From positions 122,208 to 186,207 of the forward strand of contig CAYZXL010000002.1 in NCBI GenBank assembly GCA_964482435.1: a stretch of DNA of 64,000 bases. Direction: 5' to 3'. The stretch comes from CAYZXL01 sp964482435 (lineage in GTDB: Bacteria > Auribacterota > JABMQX01). The number at the start of each line of letters is the position of its first letter. Position 1 is the stretch's first letter. The notes below the pieces were generated by a model. The model was not told the DNA's origin. It saw only the letters and a program-made list of their open reading frames with translations, and made no database searches. This document shows, one piece after another, positions 26,804 through 35,705 of this stretch. The position numbers were made by a program, and so were the translations under genes.

Positions 26804-28078
26804 ATGGCTGACGAGAAAAGAGCCGTCCTGGAGAAAGTCCTGAAGAAATATCACGGAATAATCCCCCTTGAGGCGGCGTGGGTTTGCAGGGACTTCTTGC
26901 CCGCCGGCCACAGGCTGGGATTGAGGAGCTATAAGGTTGAGGACGAGAAGCGAGGAGAGATTTGCGAGAGGTGGCTGGCGTCAACGACAAAGGCGGACAA
27001 TGCTATCGGACCCGAAGACGAGGGGTTGAGTTATGTGAGAACCGATGAGGTCGGAGGCCCCAGACTTCTCTTAAAGGATGCGGTCATTGCCGCGCCGGAA
27101 CTAATCGTCGGAGAAGAGTACGCCGCTTCTCACAGAGATATGGTGCTGAAAGGAAGTTTAGGAAGATTGGCCAAGATTTTTGACTTTGCGGTGAGGCTAC
27201 CGTTCCATATTCATCAAATGCAGAAGGATGCCGCGAAGCTCGGAAGAAACTCGAAGGAGGAGGCGTACTATTTCCCACCGGGCGTGCCGATGTTGAGGGA
27301 CGATTCGACTTTTTTTGGGATGCGGCCGGAGTTGATCAGGGCAGGAGTGCACAAGCAGTTGTTGGCGCAGTACCTGAACGAATGGCAGGAGGGGGAAATT
27401 CGGTTGTCCGACGAGGACTGGATACTTCATTATTCGATTGAGCAGAAGCTTTACCACGAGGTGGGATACCTCCTGCCGGCAGGAGGGTTGCACGCGCCGG
27501 GGTCGGCCCTGACAATCGAGTTGCAGGAGGATTCGGACGTATTCGCGATGCTCCAGGCAGTCCTCTCGGACGGGACGCGGATTCCGAAAGGGGCGCTGTG
27601 GAAGGACGTTCATCCCGACGACAGGGCAAACTTAGGAGTGCAGGCGGTTGTGGAGCAGGTGGACTGGGAACTGGCGGCCGACGTCGAATTTGCGGAGAAC
27701 TACAGGTTAGTCCCCACCTTGAGAAACAGGGACCGGGGCTTCGGGAAAGAAGAGTGGATTTACTACGGGGGCGACAACCCGAAATTCACCGGAACGAAAG
27801 TCACGGTGAATCCGGGAAAGAAGTTTGTGATCCTGGACAAAGGGGCTTATAGCGTGTTCGTCTGGGATGGCAGGGGAGTATTCGCCGGGCTGCCGGTCAA
27901 AGGGACGATGGACAGAGTGGGCGACCACATGCAGGATGAGCTGTTGGTGACGTATGAGAGGGCAGTCAAGCCTCTGGAGATAAGGAACACGGGACGAACG
28001 CCCCTGGTTCTGTTAAAATTCTTCGGGCCGGACATTAACAGGGAAGGGTTGCCTCTCGTTAAAGCATATAAGAAGTAG
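26804..28078 (+). CDS. Cupin-fold protein, mannose-6-phosphate-isomerase-like
   Basis: A 424-residue cytosolic protein with a two-part jelly-roll look. The first metal-site motif is LPFHIHQMQ (H-x-H) followed some 20 residues on by KEEAYYFPPG, the cupin pattern of two His and a Glu; a second motif lies at GLHAPGSALTIELQEDSD. This recalls class I mannose-6-phosphate isomerases and related sugar-phosphate isomerases, which use Zn2+, but the overall match is partial and the substrate is uncertain. The strong site TGGAGGTGGAG precedes the ATG at 26804; the frame extends to 26723 without a site. A clear promoter lies about 120 bases upstream and it appears to be a single-gene unit. Confidence 0.65.
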   Translation: MADEKRAVLEKVLKKYHGIIPLEAAWVCRDFLPAGHRLGLRSYKVEDEKRGEICERWLASTTKADNAIGPEDEGLSYVRTDEVGGPRLLLKDAVIAAPELIVGEEYAASHRDMVLKGSLGRLAKIFDFAVRLPFHIHQMQKDAAKLGRNSKEEAYYFPPGVPMLRDDSTFFGMRPELIRAGVHKQLLAQYLNEWQEGEIRLSDEDWILHYSIEQKLYHEVGYLLPAGGLHAPGSALTIELQEDSDVFAMLQAVLSDGTRIPKGALWKDVHPDDRANLGVQAVVEQVDWELAADVEFAENYRLVPTLRNRDRGFGKEEWIYYGGDNPKFTGTKVTVNPGKKFVILDKGAYSVFVWDGRGVFAGLPVKGTMDRVGDHMQDELLVTYERAVKPLEIRNTGRTPLVLLKFFGPDINREGLPLVKAYKK

Positions 28079-28282
28079 GCTGCCACGAGGTTGTCCCGGC
28101 GAGCGGCGAGTGGCGTGCCGGGGTCGGAGACGACCGAAGGCGCGGTGAGAGAGCGGCGGGCATAGTTCTTGCTTTAGCCACGTCGGCGGCCTTGACCGCA
28201 TTCGGTGGCTCAGGCCAGGTATCTATGAAAGTGCGTCTTGGAAATTCAGCCAACCTGGGCTCCGCGCAATATAGAAAGGCAA

Positions 28283-28312
28283 TTGACAGGGTCTGGAGGA
28301 GCCGTTTAGAAT
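28283..28312 (+). promoter_or_regulatory. Strong promoter of the signalling island
   Basis: TTGACA (28283-28288), 18 bases, TAGAAT (28307-28312): perfect -35 and a five-of-six -10. The start would be near 28319, giving a leader of about 240 bases before the histidine kinase. The segment 28079-28282 upstream holds no gene I can support. Confidence 0.55.
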
Positions 28313-28318
28313 TTCGTT

Positions 28319-28559
28319 GACAGTCAAGTGTGAAACCATCCTATCCGTAAGGTGTACATCCGGCTAAGGTTCGGGCCGCAAAGAGGCTCAGGGCGTTAGT
28401 CGGATTTCGCCGGGGGGAAAGTGGAGCTCTATGGCTCCCTTACGGGGGCGTAGAGCTTTTTTGTCTCCTCGGCAGGCCGCGCGATGCGTTTCGCGCCAAC
28501 GCCTGGAGTCGGGGGCTGTGGGTGAAATCCGAATCGGTGGTTTTTCAGGAAAGCCAATT
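28319..28559 (+). promoter_or_regulatory. Highly structured 5' leader, candidate riboswitch or attenuator (or a terminated small RNA)
   Basis: Three mutually relevant structures can be drawn. Stem A: ATCCGGCTAA (28358-28367) with TTAGTCGGAT (28396-28405), 10 bp with one G-U, enclosing GGGCC-GCAAAGA-GGCTC, a 5-bp hairpin. Terminator: 28425-28462, described separately. Stem B: TCGGATTTCGCC (28400-28411) with GGTGAAATCCGA (28521-28532), 12 bp with one G-U, enclosing the terminator and a further hairpin GCGCGA-TGCGTT-TCGCGC (28479-28496). Stem A and stem B share 28400-28405, so they exclude each other. Promoter, aptamer-like fold, terminator and an alternative helix near the start codon are the parts of a regulatory leader. 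No known riboswitch consensus fits: a GEMM-like GCAAAG is present but its surroundings differ. Confidence 0.5.
28425..28462 (+). terminator. Intrinsic terminator inside the leader of the histidine kinase
   Basis: AGCTCTATG (28425-28433) pairs with CGTAGAGCT (28449-28457), and CTCCC (28435-28439) with GGGGG (28444-28448), giving 14 bp with one bulged G and loop TTAC. Six T follow. It sits about 100 bases before the kinase start, so it must be either a premature terminator or the end of a roughly 140-base small RNA. Confidence 0.65.
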
Positions 28560-31500
28560 ATGAGAGACCAAAAAAAGACGAAAGCGCAGCTGATACAGGA
28601 GGTGGACCAACTTCGGGAGCGGGTGGGGGAATTGGAGACTCAGCAGGGTGGGCGGACTCAGCCGGAAGACAGCCAGGAGAAACCACGGCGACCCGTGGGC
28701 ACCGGCGGCGGACCCGCCGCTCACAGGCGGGCAGAGGACGCTTTACCACAGAGAGAGGAAGCGGAACAGAGTTTCGGGAAGCGGCTTGCTGCGTTGCAGG
28801 AGGTGACGAACGAGCTTTCGCAAACGCCTTCGGTTGACGAACTGTTTCGGCGCGCCGTGGAGCTGGGCGGAAGCCGGCTGGGGTTCGACCGAATGTCGGT
28901 CTGGCTTGCCACAGACGATCCTTCCATCTACGCCGGGACCTTCGGCGTGGACGAGCAAGGGCGGTTGCGCGATGAACGGAGTTGCCGGATGGATGTCAAG
29001 ACCGATGCCAGAATGTTCAGGCTTCGGCGGCGGGAAGAGACTTGTTTTTGCGAACCCGACGCTTCCCTCTACAACAGCAATGGGGAGATTATCGGCCGCG
29101 GGTGCGTGGCGATAGCTGCCCTCTGGGATGGGCAAAACGTTATCGGCACCCTCCACACTGACAATCTTCTCCGACGCGAGCCGATAACCGAGCGGCAGCG
29201 TGAGTTGCTTGTGCTTTACGCCTCGACCATCGGGTATCTCCGCACGCGGAAGCGCGCGGAGGAGGCGCTACGACAAAGGGAGGAGGCGGAACGGACTTTC
29301 GGGAGCCGGCTTGCTGCATTGCAGGAGGTGACGAACGAGCTTTCGCAACTGCCTTCCTTCGATGATTTGTGCCGCCGAGCAGTGGACCTGGGTCGAAGCC
29401 GGTTGGGATTTGACCGGCTCTCGGTCTGGTTTGCGACTGACGAACCCGGGGTCGTCGTGGGGACATTCGGGGTGGATGAAGCCGGCCGGTTGCGCGACGA
29501 GCGGGGAATACGCTTCACCCTTCCCGATCACTCCCCCATGTCACAAATCCTTGCGGGCGAGGTTTCCTGTTTTCAGAGAGAGGACCAGGAGCTTCAGGAC
29601 GAGCGGGGGCGAGTTGTGGGCAAAGGGCACCAGGCCATGGCGGGTTTGTGGGACGGGCAAAAGGTTATCGGCTGCATCTGCACGGACAATCTTATTCTAC
29701 GCCAGGCGATCGCCGAGCGCGACCGCGAGTTGCTGGTCCTGTATGCCTCGGCTCTGGGGCATTTGTGCACCCGGAAGCGAGCGGAGGAGGCCCTGCGAAA
29801 AGAGCGAGACCTGCTGCACGCGTTGATGGACAACATTCCCGATGCCATCTATTTCAAAGACTCTGCCTCGCGGTTTACGAGGATCAACAAGGCGCAAGCG
29901 ATGCTACTCGGGCTGAAGCACCCGGAGGAGGCGACAGGGAAAACGGACTCTGACTTCCTGAGTGCCGAGCTGGCCGAAGGCCCTTATGAGGATGAACGAC
30001 GGATAGTCGAGACCAAACAGCCTCTCATTGACAAAGTTGAAGAGGTCAAGAGAGCGGACGGGCAGGTTCGGTGGGTTTCGGCGACGAAAGTGCCTATCAC
30101 GGCCGAAGATGGGCGGGTCATCGGTGTAGTTGGCATCTCGAGAGACATAACTCAGCGAAAGTCTTCAGAGGAAGCGGTGAAGAATTCGGAGGCTCTCTAC
30201 CACTCGCTCGTCGAAAATCTGCCATTGAACGTTTTCCGTAAGGACCTGGAGGGGAGGTTCACTTTCGCGAACAGGCTGTTTTGTGAGACCGCGGGAAGGC
30301 CGCTGGAAGAGATCATCGGCAAGACCGACTATGATTACTACCCCAAAGAGCTTGCGGAGAAATACAGGCGGGATGACAGAAAAGTCGCAGAGACTGGGGA
30401 GGTATTTGAGGACGTTGAGAAGCACCAGAAGCCAAGCGGAGAGAAAATCTACGTACAGGTGTTCAAGACACCAGTTCGCAACTTCAAGGGAGAGGTGATA
30501 GGGACACAGGGGATGTTCTGGGACGTCACGGAGCGAAAGCGAACCGAGGAGGCGCTGATCGAGGAACGGTATTTGATGAATAGCCTGATGGACAACCTTC
30601 CCGACTGCATCTACTTCAAGGACGAAAAAAGCCGTTTCACCAAGATAAGCACGTTTCTTGCACAGCGGTTCGGCCTGACCGATGCCTCCGAGGCGCTGGG
30701 GAAGACGGATTTCGACTTTTTCACGGAGGAACACGCCCGACCGGCATTCGAGGATGAGCAGGAAATAATCAGAACAGGCCAGCCACTGGTGGGAAAAGAG
30801 GAGAAGGAGACTTGGTCGGATGGCACTGTCACGTGGGTCTCGACGACGAAGATGCCCCTTCTCGATAAGGACGGCAGAATCATTGGCGCTTTTGGTGTCT
30901 CGAGGGACATCACCGACCAGAAGCAGGCGGAGGAGGAGGCGGAGCGAGCACGAAAGGCGCTGGAGACAATCCTCGACGCGATGCCATTAGGGTTTGTGGT
31001 TGTTGGAAAAGACAAGATCGTCCGTCGTCTCAACAATTCGGCGCTGGGGTTGATTGGATACGAGTCGCAAGCGGACATCGTGGGAAGCGTCTGCCACAAA
31101 ACCCTCTGCCCTGCCGAGGAAGACAAGTGCCCGATTCTCGACCTGAAACAGCATCTTGACAAGTCAGAGCGAATGCTCGTTACCCGCGAGGGGGGAAGGG
31201 TTCCCATACTGAAAAGCGTCGTTCCTGTGGTACTTGACGGCGAGGAGGTCTTGTTAGAGGGATTCATTGACATATCAGAGCGGAAGCGAGCGGAGGAGGA
31301 ACTGAAGAGAACCGCCGCGGAGCTTGCGCGGTCGAACGCTGAGCTTGAGCAGTTCGCGTACGTGGCTTCCCACGACCTTCAGGAGCCTCTGCGAATGGTG
31401 GCGAGCTATGCCCAGCTTCTTGAGAAGTGCTACAAGGGGAAGCTCGATTCCGACGCCGATGATTTCATCGCCTTCATAGTGGACGGGGCGACGAGGATGC

Positions 31501-32012
31501 GGGCCTTGATAACTGACCTGCTGGCGTACTCCCGGGTGGGAACGCGAGGCAAGCCCCTTGAAGCGACCGACTGCGAGTCGGTCTTTGAGCAGGTTATTGC
31601 GAATCTGCAAATGGCGATTGAGGAGACGAATGCGGTTGTGACCCATGACAGGCTGCCGAGTGTGATGGCCGACGAGCTGCAACTGAGCCAGGTCTTTCAG
31701 AACCTGATTGGCAACGCAATCAAGTTCCACGGGGAGGAGCGGCCGCTTGTTCACGTCTCGGCCAAGCAGCGCGGGAGGGAATGGGTTTTCTCGGTTCAAG
31801 ACAACGCGATTGGGATCTCGCCGGAGCACACGGACCGCATTTTCGTTATCTTTCAGCGTCTCCACGGTGGAGGCGAGTATCCGGGGACCGGCATTGGGTT
31901 GGCGATCTGCAAGAAGATTGTGGAACGCCACGGGGGGAGGATTTGGGTTGAGTCACAGCCCGGGAAAGGCTCAACGTTCTATTTCACAATCCCTATGGCG
32001 GGAGGCCAATGA
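28560..32012 (+). CDS. GAF/GAF/PASx4 sensor histidine kinase
   Basis: An 1150-residue soluble sensor kinase with no membrane helix. The order is a short coiled coil (AQLIQEVDQLRERVGELE), GAF1 (about 80-240), GAF2 (255-412), PAS1 (418-540), PAS2 (545-660), PAS3 (670-795), a Cys-containing PAS4 (800-915, CHKTLCPAEEDKCPI), a HisKA domain with His938 in VASHDLQEPLR, and a HATPase domain with NLIGNAIKFH and GTGIGLAICKKI. The H-box is the phytochrome-type form. The G1 box reads DNAIGIS, with Ala where Gly is usual. The ATG at 28560 has AGGAAAG seven bases upstream; the frame opens earlier, across the terminator, and was not used. The 3' end overlaps the next gene (ATGA). The partners are probably the two single-domain regulators that follow. 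Confidence 0.92.
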   Translation: MRDQKKTKAQLIQEVDQLRERVGELETQQGGRTQPEDSQEKPRRPVGTGGGPAAHRRAEDALPQREEAEQSFGKRLAALQEVTNELSQTPSVDELFRRAVELGGSRLGFDRMSVWLATDDPSIYAGTFGVDEQGRLRDERSCRMDVKTDARMFRLRRREETCFCEPDASLYNSNGEIIGRGCVAIAALWDGQNVIGTLHTDNLLRREPITERQRELLVLYASTIGYLRTRKRAEEALRQREEAERTFGSRLAALQEVTNELSQLPSFDDLCRRAVDLGRSRLGFDRLSVWFATDEPGVVVGTFGVDEAGRLRDERGIRFTLPDHSPMSQILAGEVSCFQREDQELQDERGRVVGKGHQAMAGLWDGQKVIGCICTDNLILRQAIAERDRELLVLYASALGHLCTRKRAEEALRKERDLLHALMDNIPDAIYFKDSASRFTRINKAQAMLLGLKHPEEATGKTDSDFLSAELAEGPYEDERRIVETKQPLIDKVEEVKRADGQVRWVSATKVPITAEDGRVIGVVGISRDITQRKSSEEAVKNSEALYHSLVENLPLNVFRKDLEGRFTFANRLFCETAGRPLEEIIGKTDYDYYPKELAEKYRRDDRKVAETGEVFEDVEKHQKPSGEKIYVQVFKTPVRNFKGEVIGTQGMFWDVTERKRTEEALIEERYLMNSLMDNLPDCIYFKDEKSRFTKISTFLAQRFGLTDASEALGKTDFDFFTEEHARPAFEDEQEIIRTGQPLVGKEEKETWSDGTVTWVSTTKMPLLDKDGRIIGAFGVSRDITDQKQAEEEAERARKALETILDAMPLGFVVVGKDKIVRRLNNSALGLIGYESQADIVGSVCHKTLCPAEEDKCPILDLKQHLDKSERMLVTREGGRVPILKSVVPVVLDGEEVLLEGFIDISERKRAEEELKRTAAELARSNAELEQFAYVASHDLQEPLRMVASYAQLLEKCYKGKLDSDADDFIAFIVDGATRMRALITDLLAYSRVGTRGKPLEATDCESVFEQVIANLQMAIEETNAVVTHDRLPSVMADELQLSQVFQNLIGNAIKFHGEERPLVHVSAKQRGREWVFSVQDNAIGISPEHTDRIFVIFQRLHGGGEYPGTGIGLAICKKIVERHGGRIWVESQPGKGSTFYFTIPMAGGQ
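28750..29790 (+). repeat. Tandem duplication of the GAF module at DNA level
   Basis: The two GAF-coding stretches are offset by about 525 bases and still share long identical runs, e.g. GAGGTGACGAACGAGCTTTC at 28800 and again at 29325. This points to a fairly recent internal duplication. Confidence 0.75.
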
Positions 32013-32506
32013 CTTTGGACGCTCAAATCTTCGGCAGACCTGCGGAGATTCTGCTGGTGGAGGATTGCCCCGGGGACGTGCGCCTGACCAGAGAAGCTCT
32101 CAGGGAAAACAGGATGGGCAACAATCTGCACGTGGTAGCGGATGGCGTGGAGGCTTTGTCGTTCCTCTGGCGGAAAGGGAAGCATGCTCACGCGCCTCGT
32201 CCGGACCTCATTCTGCTCGACCTTAACCTTCCCAGAAAAGACGGTCGAGAGGTGCTAACGGAGGTCAAAGCCGACGATGGCCTGAGACGCATCCCTGTGG
32301 TTGTCTTGACGACGTCCGAAGCGGAGGATGACATCCAGAAGGCCTACGATCGCCACGCGAACTGTTATGTGACGAAGCCTGTGGAACTTGATGAGTTCAT
32401 CAATGTTGTGAAGAGCATCGAGCGTTTCTGGCTCGCCGTAGTCAAATTGCCTTCTTCTCAGGAGAAATTAAATGCGCGCGGCACCAATCAGAATCCTCCT
32501 TGTTGA
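32009..32506 (+). CDS. Single-domain response regulator, Rcp1-like (first of a tandem pair)
   Basis: A 165-residue receiver-only protein. EILLVEDCPGDVRL supplies the acidic pocket, Asp71 in LILLDLNLP is the phosphoryl acceptor, VVVLTTSEAEDD carries the conserved Thr, and CYVTKPVELDEF the Lys. Receivers of this kind (Rcp1 of cyanobacterial phytochrome) pair with SHDLQEPLR kinases, such as the gene just upstream, with which it overlaps in ATGA. After the fold ends at VKLPSS there is a 15-residue polar tail (ending NQNPPC) that runs into the next gene. There is no output domain, so it probably acts by phosphotransfer or protein binding. Confidence 0.93.
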   Translation: MTLDAQIFGRPAEILLVEDCPGDVRLTREALRENRMGNNLHVVADGVEALSFLWRKGKHAHAPRPDLILLDLNLPRKDGREVLTEVKADDGLRRIPVVVLTTSEAEDDIQKAYDRHANCYVTKPVELDEFINVVKSIERFWLAVVKLPSSQEKLNARGTNQNPPC

Positions 32507-32906
32507 GGACAACCCAGGAGACGTTCGGTTGACGGTTGAGTCCCTTAACCAGAGTAAGATACGCAACAGCATGAATGTCGTGGAGGATGGCATGGAGGCG
32601 ATGGCCTTTCTGCGCCGGGAAGGAAAGTATGCTGACGTACCTCGTCCGGACCTTGTCCTCCTCGACCTCAATTTACCGAAGAAAGACGGGCGAGAAGTCC
32701 TTGAGGAAATCAAGACCGACGATGAGCTAAAAAGGATTCCCGTGGTGGTCCTGACGACGTCGCAGGCGGAGGAGGACATCCTCAGAGCGTACGGCCTGAA
32801 TGCCAACTGCTACATCACAAAGCCGGTTGACCTGGAGCAGTTCGTGAAGGTGGTCAACTCTATCGAGGAGTTCTGGCTGAGCATCGTGAAATTGCCGTCG
32901 GAGTGA
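32472..32906 (+). CDS. Single-domain response regulator, Rcp1-like (second of a tandem pair)
   Basis: A 144-residue receiver closely similar to its upstream neighbour throughout (shared VRLT, DLNLPKKDGREVL, VVVLTTS, NCYITKPV, VKLPS). The acceptor is Asp65, with an acidic pocket in LLVEDNPGD and Lys in TKPV. Its start lies 35 bases inside the previous gene in another frame, with CAGGAG about seven bases upstream in that gene's tail, so the two are coupled. The tail of the first gene looks like former intergenic leader read through after duplication. It ends six bases before the hybrid kinase. Confidence 0.93.
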   Translation: MRAAPIRILLVEDNPGDVRLTVESLNQSKIRNSMNVVEDGMEAMAFLRREGKYADVPRPDLVLLDLNLPKKDGREVLEEIKTDDELKRIPVVVLTTSQAEEDILRAYGLNANCYITKPVDLEQFVKVVNSIEEFWLSIVKLPSE

Positions 32907-32912
32907 AAAAAG

Positions 32913-35249
32913 ATGAGTGATAGCCCGATAAACGTTCTTCTGGTCGAGGACAATCCGGGAGACGCCCGATTGATACGCGAAGTGTTGGCCGGGGCGGACT
33001 CCCCGCAGGCCAGCCTAGCGCAGGTCAGCCGCCTCAGCGAGGCGCTGAAACACCTCCGTGAAGAAGGCTGCGATGTGGTGCTTCTGGACCTGTCGCTTCC
33101 CGATGGGCACGGGTTGGAGACTGTAACGCGAATGCACGCCGCCGCGCCCGGGGCGCCTATCGTGGTGTTGACCGGACTTGACGACGAGGCCCTGGCCTTG
33201 ACGGCCGTGAGGCAAGGAGCTCAAGACTACCTTGTCAAGGGGAAGCTGGATGGCAACCTCCTTGTCCGCGCTATGCGCTATGCGATTGAGCGGAAGAAGG
33301 CGGAAGAGGCTCTGAAAGAAAGCGAGAGGCGGTACCGCTTGCTCGCCGAGAATGTGACGGATGTGATCTGGACTGCAGACCTCAACATGCGGCTCACGTA
33401 TGTCAGTCCTTCGGTGAAGGGGATGCGAGGCTACTCCCCTGAAGAGGTAATAGGCCAGGGCATTGACGAGGGCTTGGCGCCTGCATCCTGCGAAGTCGCC
33501 AGGAAGGTTCTCGCGGAAGAGCTCGCCCTGGAAACCGAAGGCGCAGGGGACCGATTCAGAACACGGACACTTGAGCTTGAGCACTTGCGCAAGGACGGTT
33601 CGACATTCTGGGCTGAGGCGAAAATGACTTTTCTGCGGGATGCCGACGGCCGCCCGATCGGCATTCTGGGGGTCACCCGAGACATCAGCGAGCGGAAACG
33701 CGCGGAGGAATCGCTAAGGGAGGCAGAACAACGGCTGAGGGCCATGTTTGAGAACGCCAGCGACGGGATATTACTTGCGGACGCCCAAACAAAGAAATTC
33801 CACACGGGCAACCAGATGATATGCCGGATGCTGGGCTATAGCCTGAACGAAATTCAGAACCTGAGGGTGGCGGACATCCATGCTAAGAAAGACCTGCCCT
33901 CCGTGATACAGACGTTTGAGAAGCAGTTGAGGAGGGAGATAACGCTGGCGAAAGATATGCCAGTTAAGAGAAAGGATGGCAGCATTTTTTACGCGGATGT
34001 CAATGCCTGTCCCATAACCCTGGGCGGCAGAACCTACTTGATGGGAATCTTCAGGGACATCACCGAGCATAAAAAGGCGGAGGAGGAGAAAAGACGTCTT
34101 CAAGAGCAACTCGCCCGGGCCCAGAAAATGCAGGCCATAGGAACGCTCGCCGGAGGAATCGCCCATGAGTTCAACAACATAAACGCGGCAATCATCGGAT
34201 ATGTGGACCTGACGCTGCAAACGGAGAACCTCTCCGAGGTAGCCCGGCGAAATCTGGAGACGGTTCGCTCCTCAGCGGTTCGTGGGGCGGATTTGACCAA
34301 GGGGCTGCTGGCGTTCTCCAAGAAGGATGTGGGTGAGAAAAAACCGGTGAATCTCAAAGACCTTGTTGACGAGGTCTTGAAGCTGACGGAGAAGGAGTTT
34401 TTGAGTGAGGGAATAGCTGTCAGCGTGAAGCATTCGATGAAGGTACCGGCAGTGATGGGAGAGCCCGGGTTATTGTCGCAGGTGGTGATGAATTTGGTCA
34501 TCAATGCAAGACACGCCATGGCGAAATCGCCCGTGAAGAAGCTTACGGTTCAAACGGGGCTTGAAAACGACAGGCCTTTCATTCGTGTGAGGGACACAGG
34601 GTGCGGGATACCGAGGGAGAATATGGCACGGTTGTTCGAGCCATTCTTCACGACGAAAGGGTCTCTGGTCAGTGGAGGCGTCTTCGACGGGAAGGCTCAC
34701 GGGACAGGCCTCGGGCTGAGCGTGTGTCACAGCATAATTGAGGGGCACGGAGGCGACATCCAGGTTAAAAGCCAGCCTGGCAGAGGAACGACTTTCACCA
34801 TTTATTTTCCTCGTATCTCCGACGCGAGAGCCGAGCTGCCGAGAATTGAGAAATCCCAGGAGGGGAAGGTTTCCCGGTTTCTCGTTGTTGACGATGAAAG
34901 ACCGATCACAGACCTGCTTGTGAGCATCCTCGCCCACGGAGGGCACGCCGCGGACGGTTTCACCAACCCGAAGGAAGCCCTCAGGGCGCTATCTCACCGA
35001 CAATATGCTGTGGCGTTCGTTGACCTCCAGATGCCGGAGATGAGAGGAGAGGATTTCATTGAAGGAATCAATCGGCTACCGCCTGAGAGAAGGCCGCTGA
35101 AGGTTATTCTAACAGGTCGGCTTGAGACTGCGCAGGAGGATTATGGTCATCTGGACGTCTTCGCGACGCTGCGAAAGCCTTTCTCGACTCAGGAAGTCCT
35201 TCGCATAGCGGAGGAGGCTCTGGCTGTGAGCAGGGGTTCGGCCGGGTAG
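32913..35249 (+). CDS. Hybrid histidine kinase REC-PAS-PAS-HisKA-HATPase-REC
   Basis: A 778-residue soluble protein starting with a receiver (1-125, VLLVEDNPGDARL and LLDLSLPDGHG), which shares the DNPGD pocket of the two preceding regulators, then PAS domains (about 140-265 and 270-395), a HisKA domain with His418 in GGIAHEFNNINA, a HATPase (NLVINARHAMA, DTGCGIP, GTGLGLSVCHSI) and a C-terminal receiver (about 650-770, VDLQMPEMRG and LRKPFS). Receiver-first kinases of this kind are phosphorylated by an upstream kinase, and the terminal receiver gives an internal relay. It starts six bases after the preceding stop. Only a weak purine stretch precedes the ATG, so coupling is likely. A cognate phosphotransfer protein is not linked. 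Confidence 0.92.
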   Translation: MSDSPINVLLVEDNPGDARLIREVLAGADSPQASLAQVSRLSEALKHLREEGCDVVLLDLSLPDGHGLETVTRMHAAAPGAPIVVLTGLDDEALALTAVRQGAQDYLVKGKLDGNLLVRAMRYAIERKKAEEALKESERRYRLLAENVTDVIWTADLNMRLTYVSPSVKGMRGYSPEEVIGQGIDEGLAPASCEVARKVLAEELALETEGAGDRFRTRTLELEHLRKDGSTFWAEAKMTFLRDADGRPIGILGVTRDISERKRAEESLREAEQRLRAMFENASDGILLADAQTKKFHTGNQMICRMLGYSLNEIQNLRVADIHAKKDLPSVIQTFEKQLRREITLAKDMPVKRKDGSIFYADVNACPITLGGRTYLMGIFRDITEHKKAEEEKRRLQEQLARAQKMQAIGTLAGGIAHEFNNINAAIIGYVDLTLQTENLSEVARRNLETVRSSAVRGADLTKGLLAFSKKDVGEKKPVNLKDLVDEVLKLTEKEFLSEGIAVSVKHSMKVPAVMGEPGLLSQVVMNLVINARHAMAKSPVKKLTVQTGLENDRPFIRVRDTGCGIPRENMARLFEPFFTTKGSLVSGGVFDGKAHGTGLGLSVCHSIIEGHGGDIQVKSQPGRGTTFTIYFPRISDARAELPRIEKSQEGKVSRFLVVDDERPITDLLVSILAHGGHAADGFTNPKEALRALSHRQYAVAFVDLQMPEMRGEDFIEGINRLPPERRPLKVILTGRLETAQEDYGHLDVFATLRKPFSTQEVLRIAEEALAVSRGSAG

Positions 35250-35705
35250 GCGGGGGAGAGTTGTGATTCCGGACGGAGACCAGGCCCGGTTTTCCTGTTT
35301 GGCAGGGGTCAGCCATTCGCGGAGTGGCGCTGGCACGGGCGCTGTGGGCGACGCGAGCGCAGAGGCGAGGCAAACGGACCATGGTACGGCGCCGGGCCTT
35401 GCCGTCTTGACGGGGGATACCCACCCATGTCAGACAAGACCGTGCGTGACTGCCAGTAGGGACGATTATTTCTTCCGAGCGCGGCGTGTCGTTCGGCGGT
35501 TCATCTCACAAGGATGTTTTCGACAGGTGCCTCAGGCTATTTGTGCGCGGTGGCATCGCACTTGCTCTTACGTGATAGAAGCGTTGCTTTCTGCCTGCAA
35601 GAAAGAGTGATGGTCTCCGGAAATCGGAGAGGTGTCATGGCGTGGCTTTGACTTTCGGGGACGAAGGGAAAGGGAGGACGCGGCAACAGCAGGGAGTTGA
35701 TGTAG
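35250..35705. other. Intergenic region, 456 bases, no gene seen
   Basis: Separates the hybrid kinase from the REC-HD-GYP-like gene. No supported frame, no strong promoter and no terminator with a T tract. The downstream gene could be transcribed separately. Confidence 0.4.

Noticed and set aside
28368..28395. GEMM (cyclic-di-GMP) riboswitch, suggested by GCAAAG in the leader and the HD-GYP-like gene downstream
   Set aside because: The flanking consensus (GGCAAACC before, CC-C-GGG after) and the second hairpin with its tetraloop receptor are not there. Only the six-base similarity remains.
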